Assembly (NCBI RefSeq): GCF_014204815.1
Contig: NZ_JACHMC010000001.1
Location: forward strand, 2,046,001-2,110,000
Origin: Micrococcus flavus
GTDB taxonomy: Bacteria; Actinomycetota; Actinomycetes; Actinomycetales; Micrococcaceae
Direction: 5' to 3'
Length of the DNA: 64,000 nt
The notes under the pieces were generated by a model. The model did no database searches. It saw only the letters and a list, made by a program, of their open reading frames with translations, and had not been told where the DNA came from. Below, piece by piece: positions 1-10,940 of the stretch. The position numbers were made by a program, and so were the translations under genes. The number at the start of each line of letters is the position of its first letter. Position 1 is the first letter of the stretch.

Positions 1-18
1 GACCGATCGGAGGACCCG

Positions 19-1296
19 ATGACCGACGTCCGCACCGCCCCCGCCCCCCTGCCCGCGTCCCTGCGCCTGGACGAGGCGCTCACCCAGACGCTCCACGAGG
101 ACTACGTCCACCTGCACCGCAACCCGGAGCTGTCCATGCAGGAGCATCGGACCGCCGCATGGATCGAGGCCCGGCTGGACGAGCTGGGGATCGAGCACGA
201 GCGCGTCGGCGGGACCGGCGTCGTCGGGATCCTGCGCCATCCCGAGGGCGCCGAGGGGCGCACCGTGGCCTACCGTGCCGACTCGGACGCGCTGCCCGTG
301 AAGGAGGACTCCGGCCTGGACTACGCCTCCACCGCCCGCGGCACCCTCCCGGACGGCACCGAGGTGCCCGTGATGCACGCGTGCGGCCACGACACCCACG
401 TGGCCATGGGCCTGAGCGCCGCCCGCGTCCTGGCCCGCCACCCCGAGGCGTGGGCGGGCACCGTGGTGTTCGTCTTCCAGCCGGGCGAGGAGACCGCCGC
501 GGGAGCGAGGGCCATGCTGGAGGACGGCCTGTGGGACCGGGTGCCGCGGCCCGAGGCCGTGATCGGTCAGCACGTGATGCCGGCCCAGGCCGGCACCGTG
601 ACGTACGTGCCCGGGGACGCCATGAGCCTGGCCGACTCGTTCAAGGTCGTCTTCACCGGCAAGGGCGCGCACGGCTCCATGCCGGACCGCTCGATCGACC
701 CGATCCTGCTGGCCTCGCACGCCGTGACTCGCCTCCAGGGGATCGTCTCCCGCGAGGTGGCCCCCTCCGACCGCGCCGTGGTCACCGTGGGCACCTTCCA
801 TGCGGGCCTCAAGGAGAACGTCATCCCGGACACCGCGGAGATCGCCCTCAACGTGCGCACGCCCACCCCGGAGGCCCGGGAGAAGGTGTCGGCGGCCATC
901 CACCGGATCCTGACGGCCGAGGCCCTCGCCTCGGGCGCGCCGGAGCCCGTGATCCAGCGCTACAACTCCTTCCCGCGCACCCACAACGACGTGGCGGCCA
1001 CCGGCGCGGTCATGGCGGCCCTCGCCGCGGAGCTGGGCGAGGAGAACGTCACGGAGACGGCACCGCTGATGGGCTCCGAGGACGTGGGCGCCCTCGCCGA
1101 CGCGCTCGGGGTCCCGCTCGTGTACTGGTTCCTCGGCGGGTTCGAGGGGGAGGGCTTGGCGGACAACCCCGCGAACCACACCCCGCAGTTCGCCCCGCTG
1201 ATGGAGCCGACCCTGACCACGGGCGTGCACGCCGCGCTGGCGGGGCTGCTGCACTTCGTGGCCGCTGACCCCGGGGCGGGCCCCGTGGGAGCATGA
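19..1296 (+). CDS. M20 family metallo-amidohydrolase (M20D-like)
   Basis: 425-aa cytoplasmic zinc-type amidohydrolase, probably cleaving an N-acyl amino acid or similar amide; the substrate cannot be told from sequence. The metal-site motif HACGHDTH lies near residues 120-127 (Cys122 is the M20D-type ligand), QPGEE near 154-158 supplies the catalytic and metal Glu, and a late His sits in NHTPQF near residue 391. The middle third is the lid/dimerisation domain. Length is normal for N-acyl-amino-acid hydrolases or hippuricases. The ATG follows an AGGA ribosome site about 5 nt upstream. The next gene starts 4 nt after the stop, so the two are probably co-transcribed. Confidence 0.88.
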   Translation: MTDVRTAPAPLPASLRLDEALTQTLHEDYVHLHRNPELSMQEHRTAAWIEARLDELGIEHERVGGTGVVGILRHPEGAEGRTVAYRADSDALPVKEDSGLDYASTARGTLPDGTEVPVMHACGHDTHVAMGLSAARVLARHPEAWAGTVVFVFQPGEETAAGARAMLEDGLWDRVPRPEAVIGQHVMPAQAGTVTYVPGDAMSLADSFKVVFTGKGAHGSMPDRSIDPILLASHAVTRLQGIVSREVAPSDRAVVTVGTFHAGLKENVIPDTAEIALNVRTPTPEAREKVSAAIHRILTAEALASGAPEPVIQRYNSFPRTHNDVAATGAVMAALAAELGEENVTETAPLMGSEDVGALADALGVPLVYWFLGGFEGEGLADNPANHTPQFAPLMEPTLTTGVHAALAGLLHFVAADPGAGPVGA

Positions 1297-1300
1297 CGGC

Positions 1301-2284
1301 ATGACGACGTCCTTCTTGCCGACCGCCCCCCTCACCCGCTCCCAGGAGCGGGCGCTGGGCCTGCGGCCCTCCGCCCTGGCCCCCGGCGGCCGGGTCTACG
1401 GTCCCGTCATGGCGGCCGCGCTGGCCGCCTCGACCCTGCCCGACCCGAACGGCGGGTCCCGCGCCCGCCGGGACCGGGTGCAGCGCGTGCTCGCGGCCGC
1501 CTCCGGCCTCTACGGCGCCGCCGAGGCCGGGGCCGCCGTGCGCTGCGCGCGGCTCGCGGCGGGCCGCCCGACCCGCGGCCGCGCCCGCCTCGCCGCCGCC
1601 GGGCTCGGCGCGGCGGGCGGCGCGGCCCTCGCCGGCCTCTCCCTGGCCGCCGCCCCGGTCAACCGCCGGGTGGACGCGTGGCTGGTCCGCGGCCTCGAGG
1701 CCGTCGGTGTGACCAGGCCCCGGTGGACCCTGGCCGGGCTGACCGCCGCGGCGGTCCTGGCCGGCAACGCCGCCGACCGCGCGGCCCGGCGCGAGGCGGT
1801 CGAGACGGCCCTGGGCCTGGCGGAGCCGGCCGCGGAGGGGGCGGACGGCGGGCTGGCCCTGGTGGACGTCCCCGTCGGCGCCCGCGCCGTCCTCGAGACG
1901 CTGCTGGACGCCGCTCCGGCCGGCCGGGCCGCACTGCCCGGCGGGGACGCCCTGCGCGCTCAGCTGCCGCACGTCCGCGCCGCCGACCTCGGCGAGGGCG
2001 TCACCTTCACGGACTGGCTGCCGCTCGTGGTCGCCGACGACGCCACCGTGGAGCGGGCCGTGCCCCACGACTTCACGTGGCCCGTGCGCGCCCGGTTCGA
2101 GCACGGCGGGGCGGAGTTCGAGCTGACCCTGCGCGTGGTGGACGGCGAGCTCGGCGCGCTCGCGGTCGAGCCTGTGGACGAGACGCGTGACGAGTCCTGG
2201 GAGGCCCGCGCCACGCTCGAGCGCTGGCCGCGGGTGGACGAGGTGCGTCTCGTGGTCGACGGCGCCGCCCGCACCTCCGCCTGA
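1301..2284 (+). CDS. Hypothetical protein
   Basis: 327-aa protein I do not recognise. The first half is Ala/Arg/Gly-rich with two or three hydrophobic helices (about residues 33-45, 98-120, 143-155), suggesting membrane association. The second half (from about 180) is soluble and mixed alpha/beta, with a conserved-looking stretch around FTDWLPLVV. The start lies 4 nt after the stop of the M20 hydrolase, which implies translational coupling. GC-ending codon use matches the neighbours, so the frame is real, but no catalytic motif is visible and no function is proposed. Confidence 0.6.
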   Translation: MTTSFLPTAPLTRSQERALGLRPSALAPGGRVYGPVMAAALAASTLPDPNGGSRARRDRVQRVLAAASGLYGAAEAGAAVRCARLAAGRPTRGRARLAAAGLGAAGGAALAGLSLAAAPVNRRVDAWLVRGLEAVGVTRPRWTLAGLTAAAVLAGNAADRAARREAVETALGLAEPAAEGADGGLALVDVPVGARAVLETLLDAAPAGRAALPGGDALRAQLPHVRAADLGEGVTFTDWLPLVVADDATVERAVPHDFTWPVRARFEHGGAEFELTLRVVDGELGALAVEPVDETRDESWEARATLERWPRVDEVRLVVDGAARTSA

Positions 2285-2328
2285 GCCCCGCCCCGGCGCG
2301 GGCCGGACGCGGCCCGGAGGGCGCTGAC

Positions 2329-2334
2329 TAGACT
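2329..2334 (+). promoter_or_regulatory. Candidate -10 box (TAGACT)
   Basis: TAGACT fits the actinobacterial TANNNT -10 pattern. Transcription would start near 2341, giving a 5' leader of about 70 nt. In that leader gacgcccc (about 2339-2346) can pair with ggggcgtc (about 2374-2381), a possible structured leader of unknown role. Confidence 0.45.
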
Positions 2335-2410
2335 GGGGACGCCCCGTCGGCCGTGCGCGCTCGGCGCGGACCCCGGGGCGTCCCCCGCCCTCGTCCCCCG
2401 GAGCCCCGCC

Positions 2411-2899
2411 ATGACCACCCCTGCCCCGGTCACGTCCACCGCCCGCGCCCGCCGCAAGGCCGCCCGCGCGGCCGCCGGGCCCCGCCCGCGGCTGCGCATG
2501 GGCCTGAACGGGTTCCTCGTGGCGTGGCTGCTGCCGAACCTGCTGATGGCAGCGCTCGTGCTCGTGATGACGCTCATTCCGTCCCTGCAGGAGCTGGGCT
2601 CCCTGACGCCGCTGCTGACGGTGGTGGGCGTCGCCGGTCTGGTGATCGGCCTGCCGCTGTGCCTGCTGGTCAACTGGGCGTTCCGCCACGTGCTCAACCA
2701 GTGGGTGCATGTGCTCGCGTACGCGCTGGTGGGCATGCTGTACGGGCTCGTGGTGCTCACCCAGGGCGCCGGCGGCATCCTGCCGATGCTCATCCCCGTG
2801 ATCGGCTTCCCGGCGGCGGTGCTCATGGGCCTGGGCCGGCTCGCCGCCCGGCCACTGGTGCGTGTGGAGCACCCGGACGACGACGCGACCCCCGCCTGA
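2411..2899 (+). CDS. Small polytopic membrane protein, function unknown
   Basis: 162 aa with a basic Ala/Arg-rich N-terminus (residues 1-32) followed by four predicted membrane helices, about 36-58, 68-90, 97-117 and 122-143, and a short acidic C-terminal tail. It loosely resembles DUF2798-like small membrane proteins, but I cannot assign a family. ATG follows a weak ggag site. It probably has its own promoter (TAGACT at 2329) and ends at a strong hairpin. Confidence 0.6.
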   Translation: MTTPAPVTSTARARRKAARAAAGPRPRLRMGLNGFLVAWLLPNLLMAALVLVMTLIPSLQELGSLTPLLTVVGVAGLVIGLPLCLLVNWAFRHVLNQWVHVLAYALVGMLYGLVVLTQGAGGILPMLIPVIGFPAAVLMGLGRLAARPLVRVEHPDDDATPA

Positions 2900-2928
2900 C
2901 CCGGAGCCCTCCTGCCCCTGGACACAAC

Positions 2929-2964
2929 GAGAGGGACGATGATCCGTGGATCATCGTCCCTCTC
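2929..2964. terminator. Hairpin terminator between convergent genes
   Basis: A perfect 17-bp inverted repeat (2929-2945 and 2948-2964) with a 2-nt centre. There is no T-run, as is common in high-GC actinobacteria. It follows the 2411-2899 gene and faces the 3' end of the histidine kinase gene, so it may act in both directions. Confidence 0.7.
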
Positions 2965-3114
2965 TCAGAGCTGACGTCCGGGGCCCGCATCCCCTCAGGC
3001 ATGTATCCCGGCTCGTGAGGCTCATCATGTGCACCGTCTCATGGGGCGTGTCCCAGTCTAGAAAGGGCAGGAGGATCACGACACTGGCCGAAGGTGCAGA
3101 CTTCCGGTTGTCAA

Positions 3115-3130
3115 TGTGATGTACATCACA
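3115..3130. promoter_or_regulatory. Perfect CRP/GlxR-type palindrome
   Basis: TGTGATGTACATCACA is a perfect 16-bp palindrome matching the CRP/GlxR consensus TGTGA-N6-TCACA. It lies between two convergent genes, 40 nt past the stop of the kinase gene, with no start codon of a convincing gene behind it. The remaining non-coding stretch (2965-3169) shows no other recognisable element. Confidence 0.6.
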
Positions 3131-3169
3131 CTGTGTTTGCCGCCCTCCTGCATCGTCGGCCCGCCCGGT

Positions 3170-4366
3170 TCAGGAGGGGCGGTGGTGGGGGACGCTCGCA
3201 CGGACCCGCCAGCCGCCCGGTGCGGGTCCGGCCTCGAGCCGTCCGCCGAACGCCTCGATGCGGTCGCGCATGGAGGCCAGGCCGATCCGGGAGGAGTTGC
3301 CGTCGGGGTCCCGAGGACCGCCCTCCGGCACGGAGTTGAGCACCTCGAGCACCACGTCCGGCCCCTCGACCGCGATGCACACGCTGCACCGCTGACCGGG
3401 CCCGGCGTGCTTGGCCACGTTGGTGACGGCCTCCTGCATCACGCGGTACAGCGCGGCGCGGACGCCCAGGTTGAGGTCCAGACTGCCGATGTCCACGCTG
3501 GCCTCGGCGTCGACCCCCGCGAGCCGCAGCTCCTCGGCCATGCGACGCGCGCCGGCGCCCAGCTGCGCGACCGTGGCGGCCTCGTCCGTCTCCCCGGTGC
3601 CGGGGGCCGGGACGGGCTCGATCACCCCCTCCTGCTGCAGCACGGACAGCATCCGTCGCAGGTCCACGAGCGCCTCCCGCGCCGAGTCGCCGACCACGCG
3701 CAGTACATCCTGCGCGGCCTCGGCCGTGCCGAGGTAGGCCGCCGCGCCCGTCTGCATGGAGATGATCGTGAGGTTGTGGGCGACGATGTCGTGCAGGTCG
3801 CGTGCTAGGATCCGGCGCTCGCGCTCCGCCGCCTCGCGCGCCCGGCGCTCCGCCTCCGCGAGCCGCTGCCGGTGGAGCCGACGCTGGTGGTGCATGTGAC
3901 GGATGTAGCCGCCGATCCCCGCTCCGCCCAGGGTCAGGGGGGCGGAGACCCACAGGACCCGCATGCCGTCCCCCGCGGTCCAGGGCAGGATGAGGAGCCA
4001 GCCTGCACCGAGGGCGACCGCACCCCAGGCGAACGCGGCGGAGCGCGCGGTGGCCAGCACGGCCGCCAGGAGCACGGGCAGCATGAGCATCGGCAGGACC
4101 GGATCCGCCCCGGCCGCCACCATCAGCACCACGGGCAGGAGGAGGGCGAAGGCCACGGTGGTGCGCCACCACTGGGCCAGGAACGCGACCGCCACGAGCA
4201 GCAGGGCGGCGGAGTCGAGGACGGAGCCCTGCCCGCCCGCGCGCTGGGCGATCAGCAGATCGGACACGGTGGACGCCACCGCGACCACGGAGCCGAGCAC
4301 CAGGTAGAGGCGGCCCGCCGGGAGCGCATCCCAGAACTCGACGCGGGCTCCGTCGTCCTTCGGCAA
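3170..4366 (-). CDS. Sensor histidine kinase (NarL/DesK-type, HisKA_3)
   Basis: About 398 aa. Five or six membrane helices occupy roughly residues 20-155 with almost no extracytoplasmic domain. A coiled linker leads to the HisKA_3 phospho-acceptor box with His192 in DLHDIVAH. The ATPase domain has the N-box Asn near 316 (QEAVTNVAKH) and a G-box near 361 (IGLASMRDR). The start is uncertain: the open frame continues further upstream but overlaps the 4420-4641 gene. TTG at 4366 is the first in-frame start after that gene, although no clear ribosome site precedes it. It pairs with the divergent response regulator at 4741-5445. Confidence 0.85.
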   Translation of the reverse strand: MPKDDGARVEFWDALPAGRLYLVLGSVVAVASTVSDLLIAQRAGGQGSVLDSAALLLVAVAFLAQWWRTTVAFALLLPVVLMVAAGADPVLPMLMLPVLLAAVLATARSAAFAWGAVALGAGWLLILPWTAGDGMRVLWVSAPLTLGGAGIGGYIRHMHHQRRLHRQRLAEAERRAREAAERERRILARDLHDIVAHNLTIISMQTGAAAYLGTAEAAQDVLRVVGDSAREALVDLRRMLSVLQQEGVIEPVPAPGTGETDEAATVAQLGAGARRMAEELRLAGVDAEASVDIGSLDLNLGVRAALYRVMQEAVTNVAKHAGPGQRCSVCIAVEGPDVVLEVLNSVPEGGPRDPDGNSSRIGLASMRDRIEAFGGRLEAGPAPGGWRVRASVPHHRPS

Positions 4367-4419
4367 CGAGGCGAGGGCCGCCGATCCGGTCGACCGACGG
4401 CCCCGTGGGAGGGTGGCGC

Positions 4420-4641
4420 TCAGCCGCAGAACAGGCCCCAGCGCTCGCAGAACAGGCGCTTGGCGGAGTCGCTGATGCCCGCCGGCAAGGCCTCGAGCTC
4501 GGTCGACGCGCTCTCGGCCGTCACGGCCACGGCGCCGGCGGTCGGCGAGGGGGAGGCGGCGGCACCGGGGGCGCCGACCAGGGAGGCCGCGGCGAGGACG
4601 ATGGCGGCGGAGGCGAGGCGGGTGCGATGGCGAGTGACCAT
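4420..4641 (-). CDS. Small secreted peptide with C-terminal Cys pair
   Basis: 73-aa product with a clear Sec signal: basic MVTRHRTR, hydrophobic residues 9-24, then an Ala-rich cleavage region near GAAAS (residues 26-30). The mature part is about 43 aa and ends in CERWGLFCG, with Cys65 and Cys72 six residues apart, suggesting a disulfide loop. ATG at 4641 is preceded by a TACGCT -10 box only 6 nt upstream, so the mRNA is probably leaderless. It lies directly upstream of the kinase gene on the same strand. I do not know the family; a peptide ligand or accessory protein of the adjacent two-component system is possible but is inference. Confidence 0.65.
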   Translation of the reverse strand: MVTRHRTRLASAAIVLAAASLVGAPGAAASPSPTAGAVAVTAESASTELEALPAGISDSAKRLFCERWGLFCG

Positions 4642-4647
4642 GGACAC

Positions 4648-4653
4648 AGCGTA
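4648..4653 (-). promoter_or_regulatory. Leaderless -10 box for peptide-kinase unit
   Basis: TACGCT read on the minus strand, ending 6 nt before the ATG at 4641. It fits TANNNT with a transcription start at the start codon. Confidence 0.55.
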
Positions 4654-4728
4654 ACCCGCGCACAGAGCCCCCTGAGGTGCGACGGGGCCGGCCCTTCCGT
4701 CTCCTCCCCCTCGCCGGGCCGATCGGCC

Positions 4729-4734
4729 TACCCT
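4729..4734 (+). promoter_or_regulatory. Leaderless -10 box for response regulator
   Basis: TACCCT ends 6 nt before the ATG at 4741. It is divergent from the -10 at 4648-4653, so kinase/peptide and regulator units share one 100-bp promoter region. Confidence 0.55.
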
Positions 4735-4740
4735 GGGGTC

Positions 4741-5445
4741 ATGTCCCAGAGTCCCGGAACCGCCACCGAGGACATCCGCGTCCTCATCGCCGACGACCAG
4801 CCCCTGATGAGCGGCGCCCTGCGCATCATGGTCGACTCCACGCCCGGCCTCACGTGCGTGGGCGTCGCCGCCGACGGGGTGGAGGCCGTCGAGGTGTGCG
4901 ACGCGACGCCCACCGACGTCGTCCTGATGGACATGCAGATGCCCCGCATGGACGGCGTGGAGGCCACCCGGCGCATCGTCGCGGCCCACCCCGAGACGCG
5001 GGTGCTGGCCATCACCACGTTCTCCTCGGAGGACTACCTGGTGCCCGCCCTGCGCGCCGGCGCCGCGGGCTACCTGCTCAAGGACGCTCAGCCGGCCACC
5101 GTGCTCGGGGCGGTGCGGGCGGTCCGGCGCGGCGAGTCCGTCCTCTCCCCCGCGGTGGCGCAGAAGCTGATCGCCGCCGTCGAGACGGAGCGCCCCGCCG
5201 TCGGCGCCCTCGAGGTGCAGCCCGGCGACCCCGACGGCTCGGACCTGACCCCGCGGGAGCGCGAGGTGCTCGGCCTGCTGGCCCGGGGACGCTCCAACCC
5301 GGAGATCGCGGCCGAGCTGCACGTCTCGGAGTCCACCGTGAAGGGCAACCTGGGGCGGATCATGGACAAGCTCGAGGTCCGCGACCGCGTCCAGGTGATC
5401 ATCCGGGCCGCCCAGCTCGGGCTCGTGACGCTCTCCCTGGACTGA
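4741..5445 (+). CDS. NarL/LuxR-family response regulator
   Basis: 234 aa. The receiver domain (about 10-128) has the acidic pair Asp18/Asp19, phospho-acceptor Asp64 in LMDMQMPRMDG, Thr92/Thr93 and Lys114. A linker leads to a LuxR-type HTH at about 172-228 (LTPREREVLGLLARG, then the recognition helix region SESTVKGNLGRI). It is transcribed divergently from the peptide and sensor kinase genes and is their likely partner: the kinase phosphorylates Asp64 and the dimer binds DNA. ATG at 4741 was chosen because a -10 box lies just upstream. Confidence 0.92.
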   Translation: MSQSPGTATEDIRVLIADDQPLMSGALRIMVDSTPGLTCVGVAADGVEAVEVCDATPTDVVLMDMQMPRMDGVEATRRIVAAHPETRVLAITTFSSEDYLVPALRAGAAGYLLKDAQPATVLGAVRAVRRGESVLSPAVAQKLIAAVETERPAVGALEVQPGDPDGSDLTPREREVLGLLARGRSNPEIAAELHVSESTVKGNLGRIMDKLEVRDRVQVIIRAAQLGLVTLSLD

Positions 5446-5481
5446 CGGGCCGCGCGGCAGCGGGGCCGCGCGACGCGTCAG
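5442..5481. terminator. Convergent hairpin
   Basis: Outer arms ctgacg/cgtcag and inner arms cgcgcggc/gccgcgcg form an interrupted hairpin spanning the stops of the response regulator and the following minus-strand gene. It is probably a bidirectional terminator. Confidence 0.5.
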
Positions 5482-6326
5482 CGGACGGCGAGGGCGTTGC
5501 GGCGGGCGTTGAGGTCCCGGAGCACACCCAGGCCCTTCTCCACCGCGGGGTCCGCCGTGGCCAGGAGCTTGTCCTTGGCCGGGGCGTAGGCGATGTCCGT
5601 GAACGTGCCGCGGGAGGCGTCCAGGCCCTGGATGGTCTGCTGCACGAGGCGTACGGAGTCCACCGCGTCCGCGTACGCCACGGAGGTGGCGTCGATCTCG
5701 GTGAGGGTCTCTGCCTTGGGAGTGGCGGGCGTCTGCTCCAGGGCGGTGGTCGCCTCGTACAGCCGGTAGCCGAGGGTGCACTGCGTGTCCCGGTCGTAGA
5801 GGCCCACGCCGTTGTCCTTACTCCCGGCGGTCTGCGCCACCCGGTTGGCCTCGGCGATCTCCTCCTCGGTCTCCCCGTCCACGCCCAGGCCCGTGGGGGC
5901 CGCCATGCCCTCCTCGGCCATGGCCACGTTGACCTTGTCCCCGCCGATCTCGAAGACGGCCGCCTCCCGGCCCTCGGGGGCACCCTCCTCGCTCGTGTCC
6001 ACGCGCACGGTGGCGCCCTGCGGCAGGCGGTCCCGCAGCCACACGTAGGCCTCCTCGCCCATGCAGTGCTCCGGACCCACCCGGTAGCCCTCCGGGTTGC
6101 GGATCGCCGACCGCACGCCCGCCATGGTGAGGGTCCGCTCCTGGCCGTCCGCGTTCACCACCACCGTGTTCCCGTCCACCACGTTGACCACCTGGACGGT
6201 CCTGCTCTCCAGGACCATGCCGCGCACCACGGTGAGGGCGCCGAGGGTCAGCAGGAGCGCCGCCACGATGAGGAAGGCCAGGAGGGCCTTCTTGGGCACG
6301 CGGGCCTGGGCGGCGACGTGGGTCAT
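5478..6326 (-). CDS. Membrane-anchored SNase-like protein, probably inactive
   Basis: 282 aa with an N-terminal membrane anchor (about residues 14-36) and then a staphylococcal-nuclease-like fold (about 42-165) starting VVNVVDGNTVVV. Key SNase residues are altered: the usual DGDT is DGNT, the Arg/Glu of the RLxGIDxPE segment are replaced (TLTMAGVRSA), and only a GRE resembling the second Arg motif remains near residue 120. The C-terminal 100 residues are helical. It is therefore probably a binding or structural paralogue rather than a nuclease. An intact relative lies at 30213-31727. Monocistronic, ATG start. Confidence 0.65.
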   Translation of the reverse strand: MTHVAAQARVPKKALLAFLIVAALLLTLGALTVVRGMVLESRTVQVVNVVDGNTVVVNADGQERTLTMAGVRSAIRNPEGYRVGPEHCMGEEAYVWLRDRLPQGATVRVDTSEEGAPEGREAAVFEIGGDKVNVAMAEEGMAAPTGLGVDGETEEEIAEANRVAQTAGSKDNGVGLYDRDTQCTLGYRLYEATTALEQTPATPKAETLTEIDATSVAYADAVDSVRLVQQTIQGLDASRGTFTDIAYAPAKDKLLATADPAVEKGLGVLRDLNARRNALAVR

Positions 6327-6397
6327 GGCACTTCCTCGGGACGGACGGCGGGGGACGGACGGCGGCGGGCGGCGCCCGTCGGGGGACGGGGACGGCG

Positions 6398-6435
6398 AGG
6401 CCCGGAGCCCGAGTCTAGCGAAGGGCTCCGGGCCT
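6398..6435 (-). terminator. Terminator of the gcvP-gcvT operon
   Basis: 13-bp arms (6398-6410 and 6423-6435, aggcccggagccc and its complement) with a 12-nt loop, placed about 50 nt past the gcvT stop. Confidence 0.6.
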
Positions 6436-6482
6436 CCCGCCCGGCGACGGCGCCGGCGGGGAACCCCTCCGGCGCCGCGCCG

Positions 6483-7649
6483 TCAGCGCGCGCGGGTGTA
6501 GAACGGCAGGGCGACCACCGTGAACGGCTCGCCCCTGCCGCGCAGGTCCACCTGGAGGGAGGTGCCCTCGGCGGCGACGTCGCGGCGCACGCGCGCCAGG
6601 GCGATCGGGTGGCCGAGGGCCGGGCTCGGTGCGCCCGAGGTGACCTCCCCCACGGTGTTCCCGTCGGCGTCGAGCACGGGGTAGCCGTGGCGGGCCGCGC
6701 GGCGGCCCTCCCCGCGCAGGCCCACGAGGACCTCCTCCACGTCGTCCTTGCCGACGAGCGCGTCCCTGCCGACGAAGTCGACCTCCTTGGACGCGGGCAC
6801 CGCGAAGCTCACGCCCGAGGCGTGCGGCTGGTGGGCGGTGTCCAGCTCGTTGCCGTACAGCGGCATGCCGGCCTCGAGGCGCAGCGAGTCGCGCGCGGCC
6901 AGGCCGCAGAGGGTCAGCTCGATCCCGGCGGCCTCGGCCGCGCGCACGACCGCGGTCCACACGGCCGAGCCGCGGTCCCCCGCCTCCGCGGAGGAGGAGG
7001 CCGGCAGGAACAGCTCGAAGCCGTCCTCGCCGGTGTAGCCCGTGCGGGCCACGACGGCGGTGACGTCGCCGGCGTCCGTGGGGACCGTCAGCGTGAGGTG
7101 GCCGTAGTACGTCAGCTCGGCGAGCTGCTCGGCCGCCTGCGGCATGAGCTGCGCCAGGACCGCCTCCGAGCGGGGGCCCTGCACGGCCACGAGGGACGTG
7201 CGGGAGGACTCGTCCTCCACCGTGGCGTCCCAGCCGGAGGCACGCTGCGTCAGCGCGGTGACCACGGCGGAGATGTTGCCCGCGTTGGGCACCACCATGA
7301 ACTCCTGCTCCCCGCCCGCGGCTCCGTCGTCCATCCGGTAGACGATCAGGTCGTCCAGGATGGTCCCGGCGTCGGTCAGGCAGAGCGCATACTTGGCGCG
7401 CCCCGGCTTGAGGGTGGACAGGGTGCTGGACAGCGCGTGGTCCAGCATCTCGCCGGACTGCGGCCCGGACACCCGGACCTCGCCCATGTGGGAGAGGTCG
7501 AAGACGCCCGCGGACTCGCGGACGGCCCGGTGCTCGGCCAGCTCGGAGCCGTACTTGAGCGGCATGTTCCAGCCGCCGAAGTCGGTGAACGTGGCACCGG
7601 CGGCCTCATGGACGGGGTGGAGCGGGGAGTTGCGTGCGGAACTGGGCAT
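6483..7649 (-). CDS. gcvT: Glycine cleavage system T protein (aminomethyltransferase)
   Basis: 388 aa. Transfers the methylene group from the aminomethyl-lipoyl arm of H protein to tetrahydrofolate, releasing ammonia. The N-terminus (PLHPVHEAAGATFTDFGGW, then MPLKYGS) and VFDLSHMGEVRVSG near residue 50 are diagnostic of GcvT. The folate-binding region includes ARTGYTGEDGFELF, and the C-terminal barrel contains ALVGKDD and VGEVTSG. Length is normal. It starts 12 nt after the gcvP stop in one operon controlled by the upstream glycine riboswitch. gcvH is not in the window and must be elsewhere. Confidence 0.95.
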   Translation of the reverse strand: MPSSARNSPLHPVHEAAGATFTDFGGWNMPLKYGSELAEHRAVRESAGVFDLSHMGEVRVSGPQSGEMLDHALSSTLSTLKPGRAKYALCLTDAGTILDDLIVYRMDDGAAGGEQEFMVVPNAGNISAVVTALTQRASGWDATVEDESSRTSLVAVQGPRSEAVLAQLMPQAAEQLAELTYYGHLTLTVPTDAGDVTAVVARTGYTGEDGFELFLPASSSAEAGDRGSAVWTAVVRAAEAAGIELTLCGLAARDSLRLEAGMPLYGNELDTAHQPHASGVSFAVPASKEVDFVGRDALVGKDDVEEVLVGLRGEGRRAARHGYPVLDADGNTVGEVTSGAPSPALGHPIALARVRRDVAAEGTSLQVDLRGRGEPFTVVALPFYTRAR

Positions 7650-7661
7650 GACGGGATCCTC

Positions 7662-10607
<2,946 letters not shown>

Positions 10608-10741
10608 GAGTACCTCCGGGGTCCTGCCGCGCGTGCGGCGTGGCTCTGCTCCTCCCCGCTCTGTCTGCCGCCGCGGCCGGCCGGGAGGCCCATGCCGCAG
10701 GCGGTCCCGGCGGCCTGCGGATGCGGGCGCGTCACGGGACG

Positions 10742-10857
10742 CGTTCCAGAGCGCCATGTACCCCGCACGGTCCTGGATGCCTGAGAGATTCCCGGGGAGG
10801 TCTTGCTCCTTCGGCGGCCGGACGACGGGGGGTGACCCCGGCCCGACGCTCTCCCAC
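10742..10857 (-). promoter_or_regulatory. Glycine riboswitch
   Basis: Read on the minus strand, the leader contains GGAGAGC, then GCCGAAGGAGCAA, then CTCTCAGGCA, the conserved core of the glycine aptamer in the right order, followed by GCGCTCTGGAACGC, which matches the usual 3' closing element. Only one full aptamer is seen. It lies between a -10 at 10880 and the gcvP start, as expected for glycine-induced gcv genes. Confidence 0.9.
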
Positions 10858-10879
10858 GCGGGGCGTTGTGACGTCGCCG

Positions 10880-10885
10880 ACAGTA
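10880..10885 (-). promoter_or_regulatory. -10 box of gcvP-gcvT
   Basis: TACTGT on the minus strand inside an AT-richer patch (gaatactgt). Transcription would start near 10873, about 16 nt before the riboswitch aptamer. Confidence 0.5.
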
Positions 10886-10940
10886 TTCCACACGGGCTCC
10901 GGGGCGGGGCCCGGAAGGAGGACGGGCGGGCGGCCACCGG

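Noticed and set aside
2339-2381. The leader hairpin before the 2411 gene as a riboswitch
   Set aside because: Only one 8-bp pairing is evident and no known aptamer core matches.
1049-2872. A 607-codon open frame on the minus strand
   Set aside because: It lies opposite the 1301-2284 and 2411-2899 genes, is Gln/Arg/Gly-rich and has no family features.
10608-10741. A second glycine aptamer before gcvP
   Set aside because: No second copy of the GCCGAAGG core or of CTCTCAGG is present, so only a single aptamer is claimed.
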